34,426 nt of DNA, taken from contig RFMW01000235.1 in NCBI GenBank assembly GCA_009927485.1, positions 1 through 34,426 on the forward strand, read 5' to 3'. This stretch comes from Sphingobacteriia bacterium (GTDB lineage Bacteria; Bacteroidota; Bacteroidia; UBA7662). A program made the position numbers and the translations under genes. Below, piece by piece: positions 8,907 through 16,286 of the stretch. The notes below the pieces were generated by a model. The model ran no database searches, had not been told where the DNA came from, and saw nothing but the letters and a program-made list of their open reading frames with translations. How positions within the stretch are numbered: position 1 is the first letter of the stretch; every line of letters begins with the position of its first letter.

Positions 8907-10232
8907 ATGGCATTGCATTTATACCACGGAATTTCTGCCCTGTGGGGTCACGAAGATTATCAGGCTGTTTGCAGGCAGGGTGGCCAATTGGGCGATCCCC
9001 TTGAGGATGCCTGGTTCCTGGTGGAAGATGGCATGGTCCTTGCAACCGGGCAATGGGATCTTAAAGCCGATGGGGGGTCAAAAAGTCATGCGTTTCACAT
9101 GCATTCGGTTAAGCAGGGTAGGCAGGTAGAGGTTACCCAAATCATGTCGGGCTGGCAAGACGGGCATTGCCCACGGACGGATCTGGAAGGAGCGGTGGTG
9201 ATCCCGGCCTTTGTGGATCCGCATACTCACTTGGTTTGGGCTGGCGACCGGTCCAACGAGCTTGCCATGCGATTGGCCGGGGCAACCTACAGCCAGATTG
9301 CAGAGCGAGGTGGAGGTATTTTGTCATCGGTTCGGCAGTTGAGGGCAATTTCCGAAGAGGCTTTGATGGGGGAGAGCTTAGCCAGGCTACAGCGTTTGAT
9401 GGCTTTGGGGGTTGGTACCTTGGAAATCAAAAGCGGTTACGGCCTTGAGTTGGAGGCAGAGGCCAAGACTTTGCGTGTTGCTCGCTCTTTGAGTCAATGG
9501 GCCGGGATTCCGATTCAGACTACTTTTCTGGGTCTGCATGCGGTCCCTCCGGAATTTCAAGGCAACCCCAAAGCTTATGCAAAGGTGGTGGTGGAGGATT
9601 GGTTGCCCAGGCTAACGGACCTAGGCTTGGTGGACGCCGTGGATATTTTTTGTGAATTGGGGTATTTTGATTTGGAAGATTTGGAAAACTTGGCCTTGGC
9701 GGCTCAGCGTTTGGGACTTCCGGTCAAGGCGCATCTCAATCAATTCCATTCCATTGGCGGTGTCAAAGTCGCCAAACGGCTTGGCTTGTTAAGTATGGAT
9801 CATTTGGAGGTGATATCCGAGGATGATGAATGCTCTCTGGGTCCCGATGGCCCCATTGCCGTAGGGTTGCCTTTATGTTCTCTTTATTTGGGTATTCCAT
9901 ATGCCCCGTTGGGTCGTATGCTCCAACGCGGGCAACGTATAGCCTTGGGCTCTGATTTGAATCCAGGCTCTGCACCGTCAGGCAATCCGTGGCTTACCTG
10001 GGGGCTGGCCTCTTTAAACTGCGGCTTGGATCCCAGGTCGGCACTGGCCTCCATGACCATCATGGCCGCGGCTGCGATGGGAATGCAGGATTCTGCAGGG
10101 TCCTTATACCCTGGATCCCGCGCAGCCTTCATGACCATGCCTCACGGATTTCAACCGGCCGCTGCGGTTGCCGGTATGGGGTTAAACCTCGCCACCAAGG
10201 TTTATGCAGGGAATTTGCTCCCTCAATCGTAG
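8907..10232 (+). CDS. hutI: Imidazolonepropionase (histidine degradation)
   Basis: A 441-residue amidohydrolase that opens 4-imidazolone-5-propionate to N-formimino-L-glutamate, the third step of histidine breakdown. Signatures in order: metal-binding FVDPHTHLVWAGDR, then GGGILSSV, the substrate-binding EIKSGYGL, the HAVPPE segment, the metal-binding His in KAHLNQF, MDHLE, and LGSDLNPGSAPSGN near the C terminus carrying the metal Asp. It is slightly longer than the usual 400-420 residues because of an insertion before the metal site at about 45-85. No other hut genes lie nearby, so the pathway is dispersed. The gene diverges from the HtrA gene across 92 bases. Confidence 0.93.
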   Translation: MALHLYHGISALWGHEDYQAVCRQGGQLGDPLEDAWFLVEDGMVLATGQWDLKADGGSKSHAFHMHSVKQGRQVEVTQIMSGWQDGHCPRTDLEGAVVIPAFVDPHTHLVWAGDRSNELAMRLAGATYSQIAERGGGILSSVRQLRAISEEALMGESLARLQRLMALGVGTLEIKSGYGLELEAEAKTLRVARSLSQWAGIPIQTTFLGLHAVPPEFQGNPKAYAKVVVEDWLPRLTDLGLVDAVDIFCELGYFDLEDLENLALAAQRLGLPVKAHLNQFHSIGGVKVAKRLGLLSMDHLEVISEDDECSLGPDGPIAVGLPLCSLYLGIPYAPLGRMLQRGQRIALGSDLNPGSAPSGNPWLTWGLASLNCGLDPRSALASMTIMAAAAMGMQDSAGSLYPGSRAAFMTMPHGFQPAAAVAGMGLNLATKVYAGNLLPQS

Positions 10233-10303
10233 GAACATCAGGCCATTTCCGAACAGCAAGCAACATCACCTTGGGCTTGTTAAGGATGGAATTTAAGGAC
10301 TTT

Positions 10304-10411
10304 GTAGGGGTTCTTGTAGAGGCCGTAGGGGCATTGAAGTAATTTTTGTTACAAGTGTAGGGGAAATGGTGAATTATTTGTGTATAAAGCTGTAGGGTAG
10401 GATGATAGGGG
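10304..10411 (+). repeat. Cluster of five TAGGGG-type short repeats upstream of the AraC-type gene
   Basis: GTAGGGG occurs at 10304-10310, 10325-10331 and 10357-10363, with a near copy GTAGGGT at 10392-10398 and ATAGGGG at 10405-10411. The first three are spaced 21 and 32 bases apart, close to two and three helical turns. They fill the 238-base gap between hutI and the AraC-type gene, which otherwise contains no reading frame of note. Repeated binding sites for a regulator are a reasonable guess. Confidence 0.45.
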
Positions 10412-10437
10412 CTTGATGGTGGGAATTTGAAAATATT

Positions 10438-10467
10438 GATGACGTACGCTAAACCCCGTACATCATC
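10438..10467. promoter_or_regulatory. 30-bp dyad immediately before the AraC-type gene
   Basis: GATGACGTACG and its near-perfect inverse CGTACATCATC (10 of 11 pairs) flank an 8-base spacer, ending 3 bases before the ATG at 10471. It may be an operator for autoregulation or an RNA hairpin that covers the start codon region; the sequence alone does not decide. Confidence 0.5.
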
Positions 10468-10470
10468 TTT

Positions 10471-11331
10471 ATGTTACCCAAAACCATCGTTGTCTTGGTG
10501 GATTCGTATACCGCGGGCCGCCTCAAATTCAAGAATTATCTCAATCCATCTTACCGAGTCTTGGACTTTGCTTCGGAGGAAGCTGCCTGGTCCAGGATGC
10601 TCAAGACCGGCCCTGCCCTCCTGGTGCATGTCATCAGAGGTTCAGGTCCTGATCGTTGGAACTTGGTTAGGCAGGTTCGAAGCCATTCCCAGCTTACCTA
10701 CCTCCCAGTTTTGGGTATCGTGGAGGCTTTGGATTCTTTAACCCGATTGCAAAGTCTGGAGGCGGGTATGGACCAACTCTTGGAATCTGTTTGTTCCCGT
10801 GAACTTTTGCTTATAGCGGCCGAGCGTTTGAGGAATGGGCTGGAAAGTGCTTACCATTATTCCTACAGAAGGTTCCTCTTGGAGGATAAATTTGGACAAT
10901 TGCCCTCAGAGGATGAACGATTTCTGGTCAAAATCCATGAATACGTCCGGAGAAACCTCCCCAAAGTTGATTTGCAGGTGGGGGATTTGGCCGAGGCAAT
11001 GGCTATGAGTCCTTCCCAATTGGACAGACGCTTGCAGCGACTCAAGGGCCTGACCCCTAAACAGTACATTTCCGAGCATCGACTTTGCGCGGCTTATCAT
11101 CTGTTAAGCACCAAAAAAGGCAATGTCTCGGAAGTTTCCGCTTGGACAGGTTTCAAAAGCCTATCCTATTTCTCAACCCGCTTCAGCGAACGATTTAGTA
11201 CAAACCCATCGGTGGTCCGCGAAAACCGTGAAAACATCGATGATCAGGCGCCTTGGCAGGAAATGGCCTCTCGATTGGGTCTAACTGGTCCCATCCAAAT
11301 CCCGGCTCATTATTCCAGAAAAAGAAATTAA
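10471..11331 (+). CDS. AraC-family transcription regulator with degenerate receiver domain
   Basis: A 286-residue protein with a response-regulator-like N-terminal domain (about 4-125) and an AraC-type DNA-binding domain (about 150-250: two helix-turn-helix units including LQVGDLAEAMAMSPSQLDRRLQ and NVSEVSAWTGFKSLSYFSTRFSE, split here by an intervening helix). The receiver fold is recognisable from the VLVDSY start, the LPVLGIV strand and the SLEAGMDQLLES segment, but the phosphoacceptor position appears to be His53 (in PALLVHVIRG) rather than Asp, and the conserved Thr/Ser and Lys are also not seen. Phosphorylation control is thus unlikely. It sits 80 bases before the large T9SS gene in the same direction and may regulate it. 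Target and signal are unknown. Confidence 0.85.
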   Translation: MLPKTIVVLVDSYTAGRLKFKNYLNPSYRVLDFASEEAAWSRMLKTGPALLVHVIRGSGPDRWNLVRQVRSHSQLTYLPVLGIVEALDSLTRLQSLEAGMDQLLESVCSRELLLIAAERLRNGLESAYHYSYRRFLLEDKFGQLPSEDERFLVKIHEYVRRNLPKVDLQVGDLAEAMAMSPSQLDRRLQRLKGLTPKQYISEHRLCAAYHLLSTKKGNVSEVSAWTGFKSLSYFSTRFSERFSTNPSVVRENRENIDDQAPWQEMASRLGLTGPIQIPAHYSRKRN

Positions 11332-11360
11332 TAATTCCTTAAAAGAAAATAATAAATCGT

Positions 11361-11390
11361 TTGTATTTCCAAAAGTTTCTTCTAAATTTG
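11361..11390 (+). promoter_or_regulatory. Promoter of the large T9SS protein gene (TTG-N19-TAAATTTG)
   Basis: TTG at 11361-11363 and TAAATTTG at 11383-11390 are separated by 19 bases, a full match to the Bacteroidota consensus, 21 bases before the ATG. This shows the large secreted-protein gene is transcribed on its own, separate from the upstream AraC-type gene. Confidence 0.72.
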
Positions 11391-11411
11391 AACAAACCTA
11401 AAATTTAAAGT

Positions 11412-14400
11412 ATGAGAAAAACCCTTCTTTTGGCCTTATTCCTGCTTGCGGGTATGGGGCAATGGGTCATGGCGCAGGGCAACCGCTACCTCTCCGAGGT
11501 CTTTGCGGATTCCCAAATAACCGTGACCAGCAACGTGGTTTATGGTCAGAATAATCATTTCTTTCCTCCCACCACCACCTATCCCGTCGCCAATTTGACC
11601 ATGCGGGTTTACCAGCCATCCCAGGCGGTTGACGCCAATCAGGCTCGTCCGGTGATGGTTTATATCCACACGGGGAACTTCCTGCCGCCTGTCATTAACG
11701 GTGGTATTACCGGAAGTATCGACGACTCTTCCGCCGTAAATCTTTGCCGGCAATGGGCCAAGCGGGGTTATGTGGTCATTGCACCCAAATATCGACTTGG
11801 TTGGAATCCCCTCGCCGCAACCCAATTGGAACGTACAGCCCAGTTGTTGAATGCGGTGTACCGCGCCATCAATGATATCAAATCTTCGGTTCGCTTTATG
11901 CGCAAAACCGTAGCTATTGATGGTAATCCCTACAAAATTGACCAGAGCAAAATTGCATTATTTGGCGTAGGATCCGGCGGTTATGTGGCCATCGCCTATG
12001 CGACGATGAACCAGTGGGCCGAAGTAAGTCTACCTAAATTCCAATTGCCCAATGGCCAATCCGTCATTGACTCCAACATTGTCGGAAATTTAGATGGCTT
12101 TGGAGGTCTTTTGAATCAGAACAACTGGCCTGGCTATTCCTCAGCGGTCAATATGGCAATCAATGTTGGCGGTGCAATGGCCGATACTTCTTGGTTGGAT
12201 GGCGGTGAGGTCCCCATGGTTTCATTCCAAGCGGTTCGTGATCCTTTTGCGCCTTACCGTCAGGGGATTGTCGTCGTTCCGACAACCAACGAAAACGTGG
12301 TTGAGGTTCAAGGTGCCGGTATTTTCCAAGCCTTGGTGAACGCTTACGGTAACAATGCTCCCTTTGCGGATGTCAATAAGTTTAGAGACCCTGTTTCGAA
12401 TGTTGCCCGTGGCAATTACAACCAAACCATTCCCTATATCTATCCCGCTCCAAACGACCAAATCAATACCGGTTCTGGCGAAGGTTTGTGGCCGATTATC
12501 CGTCCTGTACGGAATTTGCCTTTAGGGCCTGGTGGTTCCATCACCACCTTCTTCAACGAAACCGATCCGTACACTTGGTGGGATTCCACAACACTCACCT
12601 TCGTTGTCGCTGCTACCAATGCCCAAACCGGTGGTACGTACAATGCCCAGTCTTTGCACCAGCAAGGCTTGTTGGGTAACCCAGGGATGTCTCGTATCAA
12701 AGGCTTGACCTTTATCGATACCATTCAGCAATACATCCATCCTCGTATTGTTCACTCATTGAATTTGGCTACCAATGTTACCTTCCGTGTTAACATGGCC
12801 GGCTTGACGGTGAACAGCGCGGGCATGCACATTGCAGGGAATTTCCAAGGATGGAACCCTGGCTCTACTGCCATGACCCAGGATCCTAACAACGCCAATA
12901 TCTGGACCTACACCACCAAATTGACCCCTGGGGACAACTTGGAATTCAAGTTTATCAACGGTAATGCTTGGGGTAATGACGAGGCCATTCCATCAGCCTG
13001 TGCTGTGGGTGGTAATCGCGGTTACACCGTTACAAGTAACGGCAACGACACCTTACCCTTGTATTTCTTCGGTTCCTGCCAAAGCGGTTTAGTTCCTTTG
13101 CAGTCGGTGACATTCCAAGTTGACATGACGGGTCTTACGGTTAGTTCAAGCGGTGTTCGTATTGCAGGTTCCTTCCAAGGTTGGAATCCTGCCGGTACAC
13201 CAATGACACCTGCAGCTCATAACGGTAATATCTACACCTATACCACCAACCTTCCTCTTGGAGATGTGGTGGAGTGGAAATACATTAATGGCAATAGCTG
13301 GGGTTCAGAAGAATTTGTACCAGGTGCGTGCGCTATCAATGGCCAAGGCGGCGGTAACCGTTCTCATACCGTTGTTGCCGGCAACAATATCTTATCGCCC
13401 GTTATGTTCGGTTCATGCTCCGTCTTTACTCCTGTTCCTGTTAATGTAACCTTCATGCTGAGCATGCAAGGCCTAACTGTAAGTCCGAACGGTGTGCATA
13501 TTGCTGGCTCTTTCCAAGGTTGGAATCCATCAACCTCAGCACTTACCCAGGATCCACAAAATCCTAGCGTTTGGTCCTATACCCACAACGGTTTGATGTC
13601 CGGGGATACCATTTATTATAAGTTCATCAACGGTAACGCTTGGGGTAATGACGAATCGGTTAGCGGTTCATGTGCTTTCCCCGGTAGTAATAACCGTTAT
13701 TTGATTGTTCCATTGGTGAACAGAACCTTGGGTCTTGTTGGATTCGGTTCTTGTTCAGCGTCCAATCCGATTATTACCTTCCGTGTCAACATGACAGGAC
13801 TTACCATCGACTCCGCCGGTGTTGGTATTGCCGGTACGTTGAATGGTTGGAATCCTGCATCAACCCGTATGACCCAGGACCCAACCGATCCCAATGTTTG
13901 GACCTATTCCACGCCATTGGCAACAGGGACCACCGTCCTCTATAAATTTATCAACGGTGCTGCATGGGGTCGGGATGAATTGCTGGCGGATTCGACCTGT
14001 GGTCAACCCAACGGCTTCGGTTCGTACAACCGTCGATATGTAGTCCCAGCCTTGCCCACCACTTTGCCTGCGGTTGCTTTCGGTTCGTGCAACTTACCTC
14101 CCGTTATGGTGAGTGGCCGTTTCACTTACAACAATACGGCGATGACACCCATGACCAATTCAGTGGTTATGTTGATGAATGGTACCACCGTGGTTGCCTC
14201 TGATAGCACCGATGCCCTTGGCGATTTCTCTATATCGGCTCAGGCCGGTTCCTATACTCTAACCGGAGCGACAAGCAAAGCTTGGGGTGGTGTAACCGCA
14301 TCGGATGCCCTTCTTGCGACTCGTCACGTTGTGGGTACGGTCATCCAAACAGGTCTTCGCCTGAAAGCTTGCGATGTGAACAATTCCAACTCTGTAACTT

Positions 14401-15218
14401 CCGGGGATGCCTTGCTGATCAACCGTCGTTTTGCCGGCTCATTGACCTCTTTCAATGTTGGTAATTTTGCCTACGGTAGCCCAGCCGTTACGGTTGGTTC
14501 GGCCAACGTAACACAGAACCTTCAAGCGATTTGTTACGGCGATATCAACGGCTCATACACTCCAAACGTGAATACCCGCAACAGTACCGTGGCCCTTGTG
14601 GATGCTGGTCTTGTAAACGGTGATATTCTAGCCGTTTCATCGGACAGGAACTTGGAGCTTGGCTCAGTTTCTTTGGTTCTGAATATCCCTGCCGGTGTTA
14701 CGGTGCGTGATGTTCGTTCCAAACTCCATGGAGGTCAATTGGATTATCAGATTTCCGGAAACCAGGTCCGCCTGGGATGGTACAACACGGAAGGTATGAC
14801 TGTTGTGGCTGGTCAGGAATTGGTTGAATTGGTTCTTAGCAGTAGCCGTAACGTGAACGCCTCTGAGTGGATCCTTGGTTCTGAAACCGAACTGACTGAT
14901 GTGTGGGCTGAAGCATACAGCGGTGCTGCGCTACGCATTCCTTCCTTGAAGGCCAACGCAAGTACCTTAAGCATTTACCCGAATCCTGTAGTGAATCATT
15001 TGGGCATTCGTTTGCCTCTGCAGGCTTCTGCCAAGGTTCAGGTGGAGGTGCTCGATGCCACTGGACGTGTTGTATCCTTCAACGCATTTGATGCCTCCGC
15101 TGGTGAATTTGCTCAGCAAATTTCCTTGGAAGGCCTTGCCAAAGGTCAATACATGATTCGTGTCATTGAACAAGGCGCTCAAGGACAGGTATTGCACAAT
15201 GCCCGTTTTGTTCGCTAA
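11412..15218 (+). CDS. Large T9SS-secreted protein: esterase-like domain, four glycan-binding-like repeats, dockerin-like module
   Basis: A 1268-residue exported protein. Residues 1-21 form a signal peptide ending AQG. An alpha/beta-hydrolase, carboxylesterase-like domain spans about 25-450, but the usual oxyanion HGGG motif reads HTGN and the nucleophile elbow reads FGVGSGG, with Gly187 where Ser is expected and Ser188 one place later; activity is doubtful. Four repeats of about 110 residues begin at about 456, 566, 679 and 788; each has a GxFQGWNP or GTLNGWNP core and a KFINGNAWG or similar segment, resembling starch/glycogen-binding immunoglobulin-like folds. A module at about 900-1051 contains a carboxypeptidase-regulatory-like part and dockerin-like DVNNSNSVTSGDAL and GDINGSY segments. 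The end (about 1186-1268, SIYPNPVVNHL) is a type A T9SS sorting domain. It probably binds a glucan at the surface; substrate unknown. Confidence 0.88.
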   Translation: MRKTLLLALFLLAGMGQWVMAQGNRYLSEVFADSQITVTSNVVYGQNNHFFPPTTTYPVANLTMRVYQPSQAVDANQARPVMVYIHTGNFLPPVINGGITGSIDDSSAVNLCRQWAKRGYVVIAPKYRLGWNPLAATQLERTAQLLNAVYRAINDIKSSVRFMRKTVAIDGNPYKIDQSKIALFGVGSGGYVAIAYATMNQWAEVSLPKFQLPNGQSVIDSNIVGNLDGFGGLLNQNNWPGYSSAVNMAINVGGAMADTSWLDGGEVPMVSFQAVRDPFAPYRQGIVVVPTTNENVVEVQGAGIFQALVNAYGNNAPFADVNKFRDPVSNVARGNYNQTIPYIYPAPNDQINTGSGEGLWPIIRPVRNLPLGPGGSITTFFNETDPYTWWDSTTLTFVVAATNAQTGGTYNAQSLHQQGLLGNPGMSRIKGLTFIDTIQQYIHPRIVHSLNLATNVTFRVNMAGLTVNSAGMHIAGNFQGWNPGSTAMTQDPNNANIWTYTTKLTPGDNLEFKFINGNAWGNDEAIPSACAVGGNRGYTVTSNGNDTLPLYFFGSCQSGLVPLQSVTFQVDMTGLTVSSSGVRIAGSFQGWNPAGTPMTPAAHNGNIYTYTTNLPLGDVVEWKYINGNSWGSEEFVPGACAINGQGGGNRSHTVVAGNNILSPVMFGSCSVFTPVPVNVTFMLSMQGLTVSPNGVHIAGSFQGWNPSTSALTQDPQNPSVWSYTHNGLMSGDTIYYKFINGNAWGNDESVSGSCAFPGSNNRYLIVPLVNRTLGLVGFGSCSASNPIITFRVNMTGLTIDSAGVGIAGTLNGWNPASTRMTQDPTDPNVWTYSTPLATGTTVLYKFINGAAWGRDELLADSTCGQPNGFGSYNRRYVVPALPTTLPAVAFGSCNLPPVMVSGRFTYNNTAMTPMTNSVVMLMNGTTVVASDSTDALGDFSISAQAGSYTLTGATSKAWGGVTASDALLATRHVVGTVIQTGLRLKACDVNNSNSVTSGDALLINRRFAGSLTSFNVGNFAYGSPAVTVGSANVTQNLQAICYGDINGSYTPNVNTRNSTVALVDAGLVNGDILAVSSDRNLELGSVSLVLNIPAGVTVRDVRSKLHGGQLDYQISGNQVRLGWYNTEGMTVVAGQELVELVLSSSRNVNASEWILGSETELTDVWAEAYSGAALRIPSLKANASTLSIYPNPVVNHLGIRLPLQASAKVQVEVLDATGRVVSFNAFDASAGEFAQQISLEGLAKGQYMIRVIEQGAQGQVLHNARFVR
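12777..14094 (+). repeat. Four tandem in-frame protein repeats of about 330 bp
   Basis: Units begin at 12777, 13107, 13446 and 13773 (periods 110, 113 and 109 codons). Each encodes a beta-rich module starting VTFRVNM or a variant, with the core IAGxFQGWNP in the first three and IAGTLNGWNP in the fourth, and closing with a GSC. The first three agree closely; the fourth is the most diverged. Expansion by duplication within the gene is the likely origin. Confidence 0.85.
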
Positions 15219-15276
15219 TTAGCCTTGATTCAGGATTCTGCAAAGAATCCGTGAACTTCAAGAAGATTAGATTCGA

Positions 15277-15306
15277 CCCCGGTTCCCTTTGGAGCCGGGG
15301 TTTTTT
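15277..15306 (+). terminator. Rho-independent terminator after the large T9SS gene
   Basis: CCCCGGTTCC, loop CTTT, GGAGCCGGGG form a 10-bp stem with one G-T pair, followed by six Ts. It lies 58 bases after the stop and separates this gene from the rhodopsin gene. Confidence 0.85.
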
Positions 15307-15353
15307 GTTGATTATTTATGAGGATTTATCCACATTTTCATCGAATTACCATA

Positions 15354-15406
15354 ATTAAAGGCCCTTTAATGTGGGTTATCTCTCCTAAAGGAGTTCAGTG
15401 TGAACT
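15354..15406. promoter_or_regulatory. Three closely spaced dyads upstream of the rhodopsin gene
   Basis: ATTAAAGG-C-CCTTTAAT (15354-15370) is a perfect 8-bp inverted repeat; CTCC-TAAA-GGAG (15382-15393) and AGTTCA-GTG-TGAACT (15392-15406, followed by a run of Ts) come next. All lie 50-100 bases before the rhodopsin ATG. No exact TAnnTTTG promoter box was found in this gap, so these sites may mark regulated expression. The last one could also act as a small attenuator hairpin. Confidence 0.5.
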
Positions 15407-15455
15407 TTTTATAAATTAGGGTGTTTGATAAAGTATAAACCTTTAAACCAAATAT

Positions 15456-16229
15456 ATGGTACCACACAACACTCTTTTGATGGCATCTCTCCAGCCGGGG
15501 GACGTCACCGGGTTCACCTTTTTTGTGGGACTCATGGCCATGTTTGCCGCTTCGGTTTTCTTCTTTTTCGAAAGAAGTCAAGTAGATGGCAAATGGAAAA
15601 CCTCACTCCTGGTTTCAGGATTGATCACCATGATTGCCGCAGCGCATTACTATTACATGCGCGATTATTATCTCAATGCTTTGGCGCACAATGCCGCCGG
15701 AGGGTTGACCTCGGGTATGGATGGGTTTATCAACCCGTCTCCTACGCAGTTCCGTTACATTGACTGGACCTTGACGGTACCGTTGATGTGTGTGGAATTT
15801 TATCTCCTTCTGAAGCCATTCGGCGCAAAGCAGGGTCTTCTTTGGAAGATGATTGGTTATTCGGTGTTGATGCTTGTCGCCGGTTATATCGGTGAAGCTG
15901 TGCAACCTGAATCCACCATCTTGTGGGGTGTGATTTCCACCTTGGGCTGGGCAGGTATCGTTTACGAAGCTACTGCCGGTTCCGTTGCATCGATGGCCCG
16001 TGAATCAGGAGATGCTAACCTCCAAAATGCAATTCGCCTTCTGCGTAATTTCGTGTTGGTAGGTTGGGCAATTTACCCCATCGGTTACATGTTGATGGAT
16101 GGTAATTTGTTAGCAGCCTACAATGGTACTTTCAATATTGACTTGTTGTACAATATCGGAGATGCAGTGAACAAAATTGGATTTGGCTTGGTCGTCTATC
16201 AAATGGCGATTACAGCTTCCAAGAAATAA
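15456..16229 (+). CDS. Proteorhodopsin-type light-driven proton pump
   Basis: A 257-residue seven-helix rhodopsin. The retinal lysine is K240 (GDAVNKIGFG) with Asp236 as part of the counterion. Helix C reads RYIDWTLTVPLMCVEFY, giving the proton-pump motif Asp103, Thr107, Glu114 (proteorhodopsin D97, T101, E108); His64 matches proteorhodopsin H75. The spectral-tuning position is Met111, typical of green-absorbing forms. Helix E has Trp157-Gly158 (LWGVIST); by eye, Gly158 falls where xanthorhodopsin has the glycine that makes room for a carotenoid antenna. It is not a sodium pump (which has NDQ). The ATG at 15456 is used, but Met9 (15480) is possible. No retinal-synthesis gene is adjacent. A terminator follows directly. 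Confidence 0.95.
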   Translation: MVPHNTLLMASLQPGDVTGFTFFVGLMAMFAASVFFFFERSQVDGKWKTSLLVSGLITMIAAAHYYYMRDYYLNALAHNAAGGLTSGMDGFINPSPTQFRYIDWTLTVPLMCVEFYLLLKPFGAKQGLLWKMIGYSVLMLVAGYIGEAVQPESTILWGVISTLGWAGIVYEATAGSVASMARESGDANLQNAIRLLRNFVLVGWAIYPIGYMLMDGNLLAAYNGTFNIDLLYNIGDAVNKIGFGLVVYQMAITASKK

Positions 16230-16257
16230 ATTGCCGAACAATTTATTTTGAACAGGG

Positions 16258-16286
16258 TAGCCCCTCCATTCGGAGGGGCTATTTTG
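16258..16286 (+). terminator. Rho-independent terminator after the rhodopsin gene
   Basis: TAGCCCCTCC and GGAGGGGCTA make a perfect 10-bp stem with loop ATTC, then TTTTGT. It begins 28 bases after the rhodopsin stop and lies within 6 bases of the stop of the convergent glucanase gene, so it may serve both, though the T run favours the plus strand. Confidence 0.85.

Noticed and set aside
10304-10411. TAGGGG repeats as a CRISPR array
   Set aside because: The repeats are only seven bases long, unevenly spaced, and no cas gene is near.
15425-15763. A 112-codon frame overlapping the start of the rhodopsin gene
   Set aside because: It is out of frame with the clearly conserved rhodopsin and has no support as a protein.
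15456-16229. Rhodopsin as a sodium (NDQ) or chloride (NTQ) pump
   Set aside because: Helix C has Asp103, Thr107 and Glu114, the proton-pump set.
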